A stretch of DNA of 64,000 nt from contig NZ_CP023747.1 of the NCBI RefSeq assembly GCF_008704995.1, positions 2,878,501-2,942,500 of the forward strand, in the 5' to 3' direction. Shown one piece after another: positions 10,016 through 19,165 of the stretch. The position numbers and the translations under genes are program-made. The notes beneath the pieces are model-generated. The model made no database searches and was not told the DNA's origin. It saw only the letters and a list, made by a program, of their open reading frames with translations. Position 1 is the stretch's first letter, and each line of letters begins with the position of its first letter. This DNA is from Streptomyces nodosus (GTDB lineage: Bacteria; Actinomycetota; Actinomycetes; Streptomycetales; Streptomycetaceae).

Positions 10016-10882
10016 TCAGCGGAAGACCGAGGGCGGCGGCGCGGGGGAGGCCACCGCCGCCGCGTCCGTCACCGCCGCCGCTCCGCCGGTGAAGTCGATC
10101 AGCGTCCTGCCGTGCTCCACCCGCGCGGGGTGGGGGTCTGAGGCGGAGCGGCGGGTGAGTTCGGCGACCGGCAGGGGGTGGGCGGAGGCGACCAGGACCG
10201 CGTTGCCGAAGCGCTTGCCGCGCAGCACCACGGGGTCGGCGACCAGCGCCAGTTCGGGGAAGACGACCGAGGCGGTCGAGACCTGTCCGCGCAGATGGGT
10301 CAGGGGCGGTCCGTCGGCCAGGTTGGCCGCGTACAGACCGCCGTCCTTGAGCACCCGGCGTATGTCGGTGAGGAACTCGACCGAGGTCAGATGGGCCGGG
10401 GTGCGTGCCCCGCTGAACACATCCACGATGACCAGGTCTGCCCAGCCGTCCGGCACCTTGGCGAGCCCCGCGCGGGCGTCCATGGAGCGCACCCTGATCC
10501 GGGCGTTCGGGTCCAGCGGCAGGGCGCGGCGCACCAGTTGGACGAGCGCCTCGTCGCGCTCCACGATCTGCTGGGTGGAGCGGGGGCGGGTGGCTGCGGT
10601 GTAGCGGGCGAGGGTGAAGGCGCCCCCGCCGAGGTGCACGGCGTGCACGGGACGGCCGGGCGCGGCGGCCAGGTCGATGATGTGGCCGAGGCGCCGCTGG
10701 TACTCGAAGGCAAGGTACGCGGGGTCGTCGAGGTCGACATGCGACTGCGGTGCCCCGTCGATGAGGAGGGTCCAGGCGCGCGCCCGGTCCCGGTCGGGGA
10801 TCAGCTCGGCGAGCCCGCCCTCGACCGTCTCGACGACGGCCTCGGCCGACTGTGTGCGCCGTGTGTTCCGTGACCTGCCCAT
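10016..10882 (-). CDS. Spermidine-synthase-like SAM-dependent protein
   Basis: Protein of 288 residues with the Rossmann fold of the spermidine synthase/methyltransferase group: glycine-rich motif VHLGGGAFTLARY, an acidic residue ending the next strand (IVERDEALV), and motif IV-like DLVIVDVFSGARTP. Streptomyces carry several such soluble proteins annotated as polyamine synthase-like or fused MFS/spermidine synthase. No membrane segments are present and substrate residues cannot be judged. It is the only gene in its transcription unit. Confidence 0.75.
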   Translation of the reverse strand: MGRSRNTRRTQSAEAVVETVEGGLAELIPDRDRARAWTLLIDGAPQSHVDLDDPAYLAFEYQRRLGHIIDLAAAPGRPVHAVHLGGGAFTLARYTAATRPRSTQQIVERDEALVQLVRRALPLDPNARIRVRSMDARAGLAKVPDGWADLVIVDVFSGARTPAHLTSVEFLTDIRRVLKDGGLYAANLADGPPLTHLRGQVSTASVVFPELALVADPVVLRGKRFGNAVLVASAHPLPVAELTRRSASDPHPARVEHGRTLIDFTGGAAAVTDAAAVASPAPPPSVFR

Positions 10883-10999
10883 TGCGCCATTATCGGAGGC
10901 GGCGCGAGCGGCGGACCAGCGGTGGCCCGGGTCCTTCGTCCGGATCCGGACGCGGGGCCCCTGCCCGGCGTCCGTCCTGTTCGGCCCGTCGGCGGACGC

Positions 11000-11434
11000 T
11001 CACCGACAGTTGTCGGCGGCCTCGATCAGCCGGGCCGCCTCGCCGAGGGCCTCGCGGAGGACCGCCGGGTCCGTGGCCGGTTCCGCGTCGCCGGGCGGGA
11101 GCAGCCAGCCGGTGCCCTCGGCCGGGGGTTGCGGTGCGGCGAGGCCGATGCCGCGTCCCTCGGTCTGGGTGCAGGTGCTGCCGGGGACGTCCCAGGCGTC
11201 CGCCGTGCCGGGCGGGACGAGGAAGCCGAGGGTGTCGCAGCCGTCGTCATGGAGGACGGGCCCGACGCAGTCGCCCGCGCCGCGACGGAGGATGTCGACG
11301 GCCTCAAGTCCCTGCCGGGCCGGGACGGTCACCAGGTCGGGTGCCGGCCGCGGCGGGGTGCCGCGCTCCGGGGCCGGCCCCTGCCGCGTGGTCGACGGCT
11401 GCGTACGGACATCGATGCTCTGTGTGGTCTGCAT
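11000..11434 (-). CDS. Conserved actinobacterial hypothetical protein
   Basis: 144-residue protein, starting at the ATG at 11434 (MQTTQSIDVRTQP). An upstream in-frame extension to 11569 lacks coding character. The body (DCVGPVLHDDGCDTLGFLVPPGTADAWDVPG) resembles short Streptomyces proteins that share a module with prim-pol-like proteins, but no catalytic residues were recognised. No membrane segment. It is divergent from the NsdA-like regulator gene. Function unknown. Confidence 0.65.
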   Translation of the reverse strand: MQTTQSIDVRTQPSTTRQGPAPERGTPPRPAPDLVTVPARQGLEAVDILRRGAGDCVGPVLHDDGCDTLGFLVPPGTADAWDVPGSTCTQTEGRGIGLAAPQPPAEGTGWLLPPGDAEPATDPAVLREALGEAARLIEAADNCR

Positions 11435-11735
11435 CCCGGCCTCCAAGGCGGAACCCCTCCTCGTGCGATGAGTTGGGTCGGGAGTTCGGGGGGCTCCCGG
11501 TCCATGGGGTTCAACGCGCCGGAGCGTCAACGGCAACGGCGGGATGTCTCCGCAAGGATGGCAGTTCATGGCAGATCACGCACCGGATATCCGGTTTGCG
11601 GCCAAACCGTGCATGCCGGCGCCCCCGGGGAAGGTACCTTCTTGCACCGCCGGACGCAGGGGAGCCCATGGGCACCGCGCGGACAACTCGTCCTCGATCC
11701 GGCATGGTTCGACGGTTCGCACGAGAGGGCCGGCC
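11435..11735. other. Divergent intergenic region
   Basis: 301 bp between the hypothetical gene and the NsdA-like regulator. Both genes must be promoted from here. No operator or clear promoter hexamers were recognised. A long frame running through it from 11544 into the regulator gene has no ribosome site. Confidence 0.4.
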
Positions 11736-13250
11736 ATGACCTCGTCCCCATCCCCCCTGCCTCCGCGGCCCAACCTCGCCTTCCGGCGGCTGCGCGGACA
11801 GCACTCGCCGGGCGAGTTCGCCGCGGCGGTACGGCGTGCCGCGCGCGAGATCGGCGAGCGGGTCAGCTGTGACGCGCGGTACATCGGACGGGTGGAGGCG
11901 GGCGAGATCCGTTGTCCCAACTACGCCTATGAACGGGTGTTCTTGCATATGTTCCCCGGGCGCACGCTGGCGGACCTGGGGTTCGCCGCCCGCTCGACGG
12001 TCCGCGGCCGAGGAGCGCGCCATGGCGAGGAGGCGCCCCCCTCGCACTGCGGCCGCCGTCCGTATGCCTCGGACGAGTCGCAGGGAACCCGTATGAGGGA
12101 GGAACCCGCTGAGACGCACCGCCCGTACGAGACGTATGACACCCCAGAGACCCACGAGACGCACAAGACGTACCGCATCCCCGCGTACCACGAACAGAAC
12201 CACGACGAACAGAACCACAAGGAGAGCGACGTGCAGCGTCGCGCATTCATGACCGGCGGAACCGTCACGGTGGCGGCCGCTTCCCTGGCCCCCCTCGGAC
12301 TCGCCTTCGGCAGCCCGGCGGTGGCCGCCGACCGTACCGTCCACCGCGCGGGCTCGTCCGAGGCGGGCGCGCTCGAAGAGGCCGTACGCCGGATCCGTCT
12401 GCTGGACGACCGGCACGGCGCGGACGGCCTCTACCGGCGCGCCGCCACCCCCCTGCGCACCGCGTACGCCCTGCTCGACGCGGGCACCACCCGGCAGTCG
12501 GTCGCCGACCGGCTGTATGCGGGCGCGGGTGAACTGGCCATCTCGGTGGGCTGGCTGGCGCATGACTCGGGGCGCTACGACGACGCCCGCTCGCACTACG
12601 CGGAGGCGCTGGCGACGTCCCGGATGTCGGGGGATCCGGCCCTGGAGGCGCACGCCTTCTGCAACACCGCCTTCCTCGCGCGCGACGCGGGCCGTCCACG
12701 GGAGGCCGTACGGGCCGCGCAGGCCGCCCAGCGCGCAGCCCGCCCGCTCGGCTCGCACCGTCTGATGTCGCTGCTGGCCCTGCGGGAGGCGGGCGGCTGG
12801 GCGGGGCTCGCGGACCGGGCGGGCTGTGAGCAGGCGCTCGTCCGGGCGCAGGCGCTGTTCGGACGGGGGCCCTCGGACACGGACCCCGAGTGGATGACCT
12901 TCTACGGTGAGGCCGAGCTCGAGGGCCTGGAGGCGCAGTGCTGGTCGACGCTGGGCGACTGGCCGCGGGCGGCCCGGCACGCCCGGCGCGCGGCGGGGCT
13001 CCAGGACCCGCACTTCACCCGGAACATCGCCCTGTACACCGCGGAACTCGCCGACGACCTGGCCCGGGGCGGCCGTCCCGACGAGGCGGCCCTGGCGGGC
13101 GGGCGGGTGCTGGAGCTCCTGGACGAGGTCCAGTCGTCCAGGATCCAGACGATGCTGGCGGGCACGGCACGGCTGCTGCTGCCGCACCGCCGGGCCGCGG
13201 GCGTGGCGGAGTTCCTAAACCGGCACACGGCCCTGCCGCGCCCGGCCTGA
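11736..13250 (+). CDS. NsdA-like HTH/TPR developmental regulator
   Basis: Regulatory protein of 504 residues. The N-terminal ~90 residues are an HTH-like domain closely resembling NsdA-type proteins (SCDARYIGRVEAGEIRCPNY). A variable Tyr/His/Glu/Thr-rich linker (~125-165) is followed by a short hydrophobic segment (FMTGGTVTVAAASLAPLGLA), then a TPR-like helical repeat domain to the end (WLAHDSGRYDDARSHYAEAL). NsdA is a Streptomyces regulator that restrains sporulation and antibiotic production; whether this is the orthologue or a paralogue cannot be told by eye. ATG 11736 has GAGAGG upstream. Confidence 0.75.
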   Translation: MTSSPSPLPPRPNLAFRRLRGQHSPGEFAAAVRRAAREIGERVSCDARYIGRVEAGEIRCPNYAYERVFLHMFPGRTLADLGFAARSTVRGRGARHGEEAPPSHCGRRPYASDESQGTRMREEPAETHRPYETYDTPETHETHKTYRIPAYHEQNHDEQNHKESDVQRRAFMTGGTVTVAAASLAPLGLAFGSPAVAADRTVHRAGSSEAGALEEAVRRIRLLDDRHGADGLYRRAATPLRTAYALLDAGTTRQSVADRLYAGAGELAISVGWLAHDSGRYDDARSHYAEALATSRMSGDPALEAHAFCNTAFLARDAGRPREAVRAAQAAQRAARPLGSHRLMSLLALREAGGWAGLADRAGCEQALVRAQALFGRGPSDTDPEWMTFYGEAELEGLEAQCWSTLGDWPRAARHARRAAGLQDPHFTRNIALYTAELADDLARGGRPDEAALAGGRVLELLDEVQSSRIQTMLAGTARLLLPHRRAAGVAEFLNRHTALPRPA

Positions 13251-13291
13251 GCGACGGCCGGGCCGGTGTCACGGAGCCTGCGGCCCCACCG

Positions 13292-13888
13292 TCAGGCCAC
13301 CAGATGCCCCAGGTCGTTCCAGGACTCGATGGCGGGCTCCCCGTACGCCCAGCCCAGCACCGACAGGGACGTCGGGTTGAGGCGCACCCGGGCCGCGAAC
13401 TCCAGCGGCAGCCCCAGCCAGCGCGCCCCGATGGAGCGCAGGATGTGCCCGTGGGCGAAGACCAGGACGTCCCGGTCCGCCTCCCGGGCCCAGGCGACCA
13501 CCTCGTCCGCGCGGGCGGTGACCTCGGCCAGGGTCTCCCCCTCGGGGACCCCGTCCCGCCAGATCAGCCAGCCCGGCCGGACCGCCTGGATCTCGGCCGG
13601 GGTCATCCCCTCGTAGGCGCCGTAGTCCCACTCCAGCAGCGTGTCCCAGGGGCGCGCCCGGTCCCCGAACCCGGCGAGCTCGCAGGTCCGGCGGGCGCGG
13701 CTCAGCGGGCTGGTGCGCACCTCGACCCCGGGCAGCCCGTCGAACGGCGCCCGGCGCAGCCGCTCCCCCAGGAGCAGGGCGCCCCGACGTCCCTCCTCCA
13801 GAAGCGGCACATCGGTCCTGCCAGTGTGCTTGCCGGACAGCGACCAGGCCGTCTGCCCGTGCCGGGCCAGCAGGATGCGCGGTGCCAT
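13292..13888 (-). CDS. Histidine phosphatase family protein (phosphoglycerate-mutase-like)
   Basis: 198-residue branch-1 histidine phosphatase. The catalytic histidine is in the N-terminal RHG motif ([21 protein letters not shown]), with the supporting Arg in SPLSRARRT, the acid Glu in [12 protein letters not shown] and the second catalytic His in [11 protein letters not shown]. The alpha-ribazole phosphatase/acid phosphatase subgroup in Streptomyces looks like this; the true substrate is unknown. The start is the ATG at 13888, immediately before the family motif. Confidence 0.88.
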   Translation of the reverse strand: MAPRILLARHGQTAWSLSGKHTGRTDVPLLEEGRRGALLLGERLRRAPFDGLPGVEVRTSPLSRARRTCELAGFGDRARPWDTLLEWDYGAYEGMTPAEIQAVRPGWLIWRDGVPEGETLAEVTARADEVVAWAREADRDVLVFAHGHILRSIGARWLGLPLEFAARVRLNPTSLSVLGWAYGEPAIESWNDLGHLVA

Positions 13889-14150
13889 GAGGGGCCTTTC
13901 TGAACAACCGGGGAACCCGGCGGGGCCGAGGCGGAAGGGCACCGCCACGGCGAAGGAAACAGGGCAGGTCACACCATCTTCGCGTACCCCTCCCCCGGGC
14001 AACCCGGGGGGCGGTCCCGGCGTCTTTGACTGCCGGGGGGCAATCCCCTCGAATACCGGGGGCGCCCCACCGAAACGGGCGCATACACCGTAAGGTGGCA
14101 CGACCGGACCGCCGGGAGCCGCCGGACGCAGAAGGGGGAGGTCGCATCGG
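13889..14150. other. Divergent promoter region
   Basis: 262 bp between divergent genes. It contains GC-rich and C-tract sequence around 13985-14060 but no gene. The segment GAAGGGGGAGG (14131-14141) is the ribosome site of the downstream PAP2 gene. Confidence 0.4.
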
Positions 14151-15104
14151 ATGCCGCAGGCCGAGATACCAGGGACCGAGGTGGGTCCACGGACCCGGCC
14201 ACGCTGGTGGACCGAACTGCCCCTGATCCTGCTGGTGTACTTCTCGTACTCCGCGGGGCGGCTGCTCGCCCGGGGGGATGTCTCCACCGCCGTCGACCAC
14301 GGACTGGCGATCCTGCGGCTGGAGAAGCTGCTGCACATCAACGCCGAGCACCCGCTGAACCGCCTCTTCACCCAGGAGGCGTGGCTCGGGGTGCCGGCCG
14401 ACTTCTGGTACGCGTCGCTGCACTACCTGGTGACCCCGCTCCTGCTGGTGTGGATGTTCCGGCGTCGCGCGGAGCACTACCGCGCGGTCCGCACCTGGCT
14501 GATGACCTCCACCTTCATCGGTCTGATCGGCTTCACCCTGCTGCCGACCTGCCCGCCCCGGCTGCTCTCCGCGGGCCACGGCTTCGTGGACACGATGGCC
14601 CAGTACAGCTCGTACGGCTGGTGGGGCGGCGAGGCGAGCGCGCCACGGGGCCTGGGCGGCATGACCAACCAGTACGCGGCGATGCCGAGCCTGCACGTCG
14701 GCTGGGCGCTGTGGTGCGGGGTGATGCTGTGGCGCCACGGCGGCAACCGCTGGGCCAGGGCGGCGGGCGTCGCCTATCCGCTGCTGACCACGATCGTCGT
14801 GATGGGCACCGCCAACCACTACTTCCTGGACGCGGTCGCGGGCGCCGCCGTCATGGGTCTCGGCTTCCTGCTGACCGGGCCGGTGACCCGGGCGCTGGAC
14901 ACCCTGCGCGCCCTGCCGGCCACCCGGTTGGCACCCGCCGCGGGCGCCTCGCCCGCCTCGGGTTCCCCGTTTGTCAGTGCCGGGTGCCAGACTTCGGCGG
15001 GTGAGCGAATTCCCCGACAGCGCAGCGCCGTCCCCGGGGCGGCGGACGGGCCGGGTGCCTCCCCCGCGGACACGGGGGAAGGCGCTGCGGCAGCAGCTCG
15101 CTGA
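14151..15104 (+). CDS. PAP2/AUR1-family membrane phosphatase
   Basis: Polytopic membrane protein of 317 residues in the PAP2 superfamily, inositol phosphotransferase (AUR1-like) branch. About six spans are predicted. The phosphatase motifs are [14 protein letters not shown] (catalytic Ser-x-x-His) and [11 protein letters not shown] (His with Asp), facing the outer side. A short disordered C-terminal tail follows. Likely role: lipid phosphate removal or phospho-head-group transfer. Its 3' end overlaps the next gene by 104 nt in a different frame, which hints at coupled expression. Confidence 0.85.
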   Translation: MPQAEIPGTEVGPRTRPRWWTELPLILLVYFSYSAGRLLARGDVSTAVDHGLAILRLEKLLHINAEHPLNRLFTQEAWLGVPADFWYASLHYLVTPLLLVWMFRRRAEHYRAVRTWLMTSTFIGLIGFTLLPTCPPRLLSAGHGFVDTMAQYSSYGWWGGEASAPRGLGGMTNQYAAMPSLHVGWALWCGVMLWRHGGNRWARAAGVAYPLLTTIVVMGTANHYFLDAVAGAAVMGLGFLLTGPVTRALDTLRALPATRLAPAAGASPASGSPFVSAGCQTSAGERIPRQRSAVPGAADGPGASPADTGEGAAAAAR

Positions 15105-16221
15105 GCTGCGCGGCCCGTCCTCCCCCACGCTCGGCTCGGCCCGCGCGGGAAGATCCCCCTCGCCCAGGTCTCTCGACGCGCGCGCCCTGGCCGCCCTCGC
15201 CTCCAACCCGGGGTGCGACCGGCGCGCGCTCCTGGACGGAGCGGGCGTGGACAAGGCGGCGCTGGCCGTCGCGCTGGGCGCGCCGTCGACGTTCGGACAG
15301 TCGCAGTTCGCCTTCATGCGGGGCAACGCGTTCGAGGCCCGGGTCAAGGCGGACGGCGGCGCCGAGCTGCTGCGGCTGGTCCACACCGAGCTGGACCCGG
15401 GCGCCGAGCCCCCGGAGTCGGCCCTGGTGCCCGATCTCTCCGCGGTCGGCCCGGAAGGCCGCGCGGCCCGTACGGCGCTGGCGTTGCGGGAGGCCACCGA
15501 GGCGCGCGGCTGGGCGCTGCTCGACCACCCCCTGCTCGCCCTCGATGTGGCGGGCTCCCCGGCGTTCCTGGAGCCGGACGCGGTGGTGGTGCACCCGGAC
15601 GGCGGCTGGACCGTGGTGGAGATCAAGTCCTTCCCGATGCTGGACGGCTCGGCCGACCCCGCGAAGGTGGGCGCGGCCGCCCGCCAGTCCGCGGTCTATG
15701 TGCTGGCGCTCGAGGCGGTCGCCGCCCGCCTCGATCCCGTGCCGGTGGTGCACCACCGGGTCCTGCTGGTCTGTCCGCGGGACTTCACCAACCTGCCCAC
15801 CGCGTCCCCCGTGGACATCCGCAAGCAGCGCGCGGTCACCCGGCGCCAGCTGGCCCGCCTCACCCGTATCGAGGAGATCGCGGCGGCCCTGCCCGAGGGC
15901 ACCTGTTTCGCGCCGGGCCTCCCCCGGGAGGAGCTGACGGCCGCCGTGGAGTCGGTCCCGGCGACCTATGCGCCCGACTGCCTGGCCGCCTGCGAGCTCG
16001 CCTTCTACTGCCGCGACCGCTCCCGGGCCGAGGGCGCGGTGACGTCCTGCGGCCGGTCGCTCCGTGCCGAGCTGGGCGGACTGACGACGGTCGACGAGGT
16101 GCTGGCCGCCGCCCACGGCACGGCGGGTGACCCGGATGATCCGACGGTCGCCGCGCTGCGCAGGGCGGCACAGTTGCGGGCCGAGGCGCTCGCCGGCCGG
16201 GAGGGCGCCCCATGTCGCTGA
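15001..16221 (+). CDS. RecB/Cas4-like PD-(D/E)XK nuclease with predicted Fe-S cluster
   Basis: 406-residue nuclease-like protein. The catalytic core is visible as Asp193 in EPDAVVV, then the E-x-K pair at 207/209 (VVEIKS) and a QxxxY-type motif at 229-233 (QSAVY). One cysteine at ~72 plus three at ~327, 331 and 337 (C-x3-C-x5-C) have the spacing logic of the Fe-S cluster in Cas4, AddB and Dna2 nucleases. The first ~50 residues are disordered. Start GTG 15001 is inferred. It is the first of three overlapping genes and probably works with the SF1 helicase two genes downstream in DNA end processing; a defence role is also possible. Confidence 0.72.
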   Translation: MSEFPDSAAPSPGRRTGRVPPPRTRGKALRQQLAELRGPSSPTLGSARAGRSPSPRSLDARALAALASNPGCDRRALLDGAGVDKAALAVALGAPSTFGQSQFAFMRGNAFEARVKADGGAELLRLVHTELDPGAEPPESALVPDLSAVGPEGRAARTALALREATEARGWALLDHPLLALDVAGSPAFLEPDAVVVHPDGGWTVVEIKSFPMLDGSADPAKVGAAARQSAVYVLALEAVAARLDPVPVVHHRVLLVCPRDFTNLPTASPVDIRKQRAVTRRQLARLTRIEEIAAALPEGTCFAPGLPREELTAAVESVPATYAPDCLAACELAFYCRDRSRAEGAVTSCGRSLRAELGGLTTVDEVLAAAHGTAGDPDDPTVAALRRAAQLRAEALAGREGAPCR

Positions 16222-17816
16222 TCGCCACCCTCGCCCGGCTGGAGGCCGTGCGGTCCGGCCGCGCCGAGCTCCTTGCCACCGTCCGGCACCGGCATCTGTC
16301 CGAGCGGCCCCTGGTCCTGGTGCCGCTCACCACCGCGGGCGAGGCCGGAGCCCCGCTCGGGGCGCTGGTCGGCACCGACCGGGACGCGCCCCGGCTGCTG
16401 GTGGTGCCGCAGCCGCGGGACCGCGACCTCAGATTCGCCTTCCTCAGCGAGCTCGCCGATGTGGTCCTGCCGTATGTCGACGCGTACGCCGAGGCGGTGG
16501 AGACCGCCGAGCGCACGGAGAGCGACCCGGACACCGGCAAGCGGGTCAAGGTCGAGGTCGACCTGTGCGCGGACGCCCCCCAGCTGATCGTGCCGAGCCG
16601 GGCGGGCATCGACTTCGTACGGCTGCTGGGCCGCTCGATGCGTTTTCGCCGCACCGCCGAGCAGGACCCGGAGACCCCGTATCCGGCGCCCCCGCGGGTG
16701 CCGCTGCTGGGCCGCTGGCTCACCCATTACGGGGAGCGCGCCCGGGTCCCCGGCTCCTCGCTGCTGCTGGCGCTCACCGAGGTGCTGGCGCGGCACTGGG
16801 CGACCGGGCAGTCCGGCCTGGAGGACCAGCAGCTGGGCAAGCTGCTCGCCTGGATCGACCCGCCCGAGGGCGTTTCCGGCGCGGACGCGGCGCAGTGGAC
16901 CGAGCTGGCGCGGGACCGGGACGGGCAGTTGCTGTGCCCGCCGGCCGGACCGGCCACCGACCCGGCCTTCGACAACCGGCTGCTCGCCCCGGCCATCGAG
17001 CGCTACGACCGGGCACGGACCCGGCTGGCCGCCGCCGAGGACGGGGTGCAGGCGGACGACCGCGCCGCGGAACTCACCGCCGCCGAGCGTGAGATCCGCG
17101 TGCTGATCGACAGCCGTACGCGCCCGACCTGGGAGGCGGTGTGGCGCGGCCTGGATCTGCTGCGCGCGCTGCCGGAGGGCGCGCATGTGGCGGAGCGCTG
17201 GACCCGCGACCGCTGGTCGTTCACCGGCCACCGGGACCGGGTGGCCGCCGGGGAGCCGCCCCAGCCGCGCCGCGACGACGCGGTGACGGCGGCCAACAAG
17301 CTCGCCGGCCGTGAGCGCGAACAGTCCCGTCTGGACGCCCAGGAGGCGCTCGACGACCCGCTGGTCATGGCCGGCCGGCGGCTGGCGGGCGAGGCGTTCG
17401 CGGGCGAGGTCCTGGAGGTGGTGGCCGCCTACAGCGAGGGCAAGCGGCCCAGCCCGCGCCCCCTGGTGACCGTGCGGACCCAGGACCACCCGCATCTCGC
17501 GGAGGGCACCAAGGTCTACCGGTCGCTGGGCGGCAAACCGCAGTCGGCCGAGTTCGTCGGGTACGAGGGGCACGCGGAGGGGGACGGTCTCCTGGTGTTG
17601 CGCATCGTCGACAAGATGGGCCGCGGCAAGGAGCCGGAGGCGGGATCCGTGCCGGAGAAGGGCGACCTGGTCTGCTTCACGCTCTTCGAGCACGAACAGC
17701 GCGGCGGGGCGAAGCTGCCCGAGCCGGAGGACACCCCGTGGACCCATGGCGGACCGCCCGGCGGCACCGACGCGCCGCCGCACCCGGATCCGGTGACCGA
17801 GGAGGACGTGCTGTGA
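16212..17816 (+). CDS. Unknown partner protein in nuclease-helicase operon
   Basis: 534-residue soluble protein with no motif I recognise. It is rich in Arg, Glu and Ala, largely helical in appearance, with an acidic/proline C-terminal tail. It overlaps the nuclease gene by 10 nt and the helicase gene by 4 nt, so the three products are almost certainly made together. It may be the scaffold or specificity subunit of the complex. The region around residues 410-500 (SPRPLVTVRTQDHPHLAEGT, then VLRIVDKMGRGKEP) looks beta-rich and might bind nucleic acid; this is a guess. Confidence 0.8.
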   Translation: MSLIATLARLEAVRSGRAELLATVRHRHLSERPLVLVPLTTAGEAGAPLGALVGTDRDAPRLLVVPQPRDRDLRFAFLSELADVVLPYVDAYAEAVETAERTESDPDTGKRVKVEVDLCADAPQLIVPSRAGIDFVRLLGRSMRFRRTAEQDPETPYPAPPRVPLLGRWLTHYGERARVPGSSLLLALTEVLARHWATGQSGLEDQQLGKLLAWIDPPEGVSGADAAQWTELARDRDGQLLCPPAGPATDPAFDNRLLAPAIERYDRARTRLAAAEDGVQADDRAAELTAAEREIRVLIDSRTRPTWEAVWRGLDLLRALPEGAHVAERWTRDRWSFTGHRDRVAAGEPPQPRRDDAVTAANKLAGREREQSRLDAQEALDDPLVMAGRRLAGEAFAGEVLEVVAAYSEGKRPSPRPLVTVRTQDHPHLAEGTKVYRSLGGKPQSAEFVGYEGHAEGDGLLVLRIVDKMGRGKEPEAGSVPEKGDLVCFTLFEHEQRGGAKLPEPEDTPWTHGGPPGGTDAPPHPDPVTEEDVL

Positions 17817-19165
17817 CCGTGTCGGCCACCGTGGACCGGGACTTCGACCCGGGGGCCGCCGCCGCCCGGGTCACCGAGGCGATCCTGCGGGACACCCTGC
17901 ACGGTACGGACCGCGGCGTGGTGGTCGACTCCCCGCCGGGCGCCGGGAAGTCCACCCTCGTCGTCCGGGCCGCGCTCGAACTGGCGGCCGCCGGACGGCC
18001 GCTGATGGTGATCGCCCAGACCAATGCGCAGGTGGACGATCTGGTGCTGCGGCTGGCGGAGAAGGCCCCCGACCTTCCGGTGGGCCGGCTGCACAGCAGC
18101 GACACCGACCCGTACGACAAGGCGCTCGACGATCTGCCGAACGTCAGGAAGTCGGCCAAGGCCGGCGATCTGGCGGGCCTGGACGTGGTCATCTCCACGG
18201 CCGCCAAGTGGGCGCACGTCAAGAACGTGGAGCCCTGGCGGCACGCCATCGTCGACGAGGCGTACCAGATGCGCTCGGACGCGCTGCTGGCCGTGGCGGG
18301 CCTCTTCGAACGGGCCCTGTTCGTCGGGGATCCCGGGCAGCTGGACCCGTTCTCGATCGTCGGGGCCGAGCAGTGGGCGGGCCTGTCCTACGACCCCTCG
18401 GCGTCCGCGGTGAGCACGCTCCTGGCCCACAACCCCGAGCTGCCGCAGCACCGGCTGCCGGTGTCCTGGCGGCTGCCCGCGTCGGCGGCACCGCTGGTGT
18501 CCGACGCGTTCTATCCCTACACCCCGTTCCGCAGCGGCACCGACCACGGGGGCCGCCGGCTCACCTTCGCGGTGGCCTCGGACGGCTCCGGACCCGACCG
18601 GGTGATCGACGAGGCGGCACGATCGGGCTGGGGCCTGCTGGAACTGCCCGCGCGGCACACCCCGCGGACGGATCCCGAGGCGGTACGGGCCCTGGCCGGG
18701 GTCGTACGGCGGCTGCTCGACCGGGGCGGGGCGGCGGTCTCCGAGCGCGCCGAGGAGCCGGTGCCGCTGACCGCGGACCGGATCGCCGTCGGCACGGCAC
18801 ACCGGGACCAGGCGGCGGCGGTGCGTTCCGCGCTTGCGGACCTCGGGGTGAGGGACGTCACGGTGGACACGGCCAACCGGCTCCAGGGCCGGGAGTTCGA
18901 CGTCACGGTGGTGCTGCATCCCCTGTCGGGACGCCCGGACGCCACGGCCTTCCATCTGGAGACCGGCCGCCTGTGCGTCCTGGCCTCCCGCCACCGGCAC
19001 GCCTGCATCGTGGTGTGCCGGGCCGGGGTCTCCGACCTGCTGGACGACCACCCGTCGACGGAGCCCGTGCAGCTGGGCGTGACGGTGAAATTCCCCGACG
19101 GCTGGGAGGCGATGATGTCCACCTGGGACCACTGGTCGGCACACCGGGTGGCATGGCGGTCGTGA
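17813..19165 (+). CDS. SF1-type DNA helicase / AAA ATPase
   Basis: 450-residue superfamily-1 helicase. Motif I is SPPGAGKST (residues ~40-48), motif Ia AQTNAQVDDLVLRL, motif II AIVDEAYQM, motif III LFVGDPGQLDPF, motif IV/V DTANRLQGREFDVTVV and motif VI LETGRLCVLASRHRHACIVV. This set fits the SF1B/Dna2-Upf1-like group. The start GTG overlaps the preceding stop (GTGA). Together with the Fe-S nuclease upstream it recalls Dna2, which carries both activities on one chain. The last 67 nt of the coding end are duplicated downstream. Confidence 0.85.
   Translation: MTVSATVDRDFDPGAAAARVTEAILRDTLHGTDRGVVVDSPPGAGKSTLVVRAALELAAAGRPLMVIAQTNAQVDDLVLRLAEKAPDLPVGRLHSSDTDPYDKALDDLPNVRKSAKAGDLAGLDVVISTAAKWAHVKNVEPWRHAIVDEAYQMRSDALLAVAGLFERALFVGDPGQLDPFSIVGAEQWAGLSYDPSASAVSTLLAHNPELPQHRLPVSWRLPASAAPLVSDAFYPYTPFRSGTDHGGRRLTFAVASDGSGPDRVIDEAARSGWGLLELPARHTPRTDPEAVRALAGVVRRLLDRGGAAVSERAEEPVPLTADRIAVGTAHRDQAAAVRSALADLGVRDVTVDTANRLQGREFDVTVVLHPLSGRPDATAFHLETGRLCVLASRHRHACIVVCRAGVSDLLDDHPSTEPVQLGVTVKFPDGWEAMMSTWDHWSAHRVAWRS
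19093..19159 (+). repeat. Direct repeat copy 1 (3' end of helicase gene)
   Basis: 67-bp segment inside the helicase 3' end, repeated without mismatch at 19256-19322 (offset 163 bp). Both copies contain CACCGGGTGGCATGG near their 3' end. Confidence 0.9.

Noticed and set aside
13269..15626. 785-residue minus-strand frame
   Set aside because: It overlaps the PAP2 and nuclease genes on the opposite strand and the histidine phosphatase in another frame, with low-complexity translation. A GC-rich shadow.
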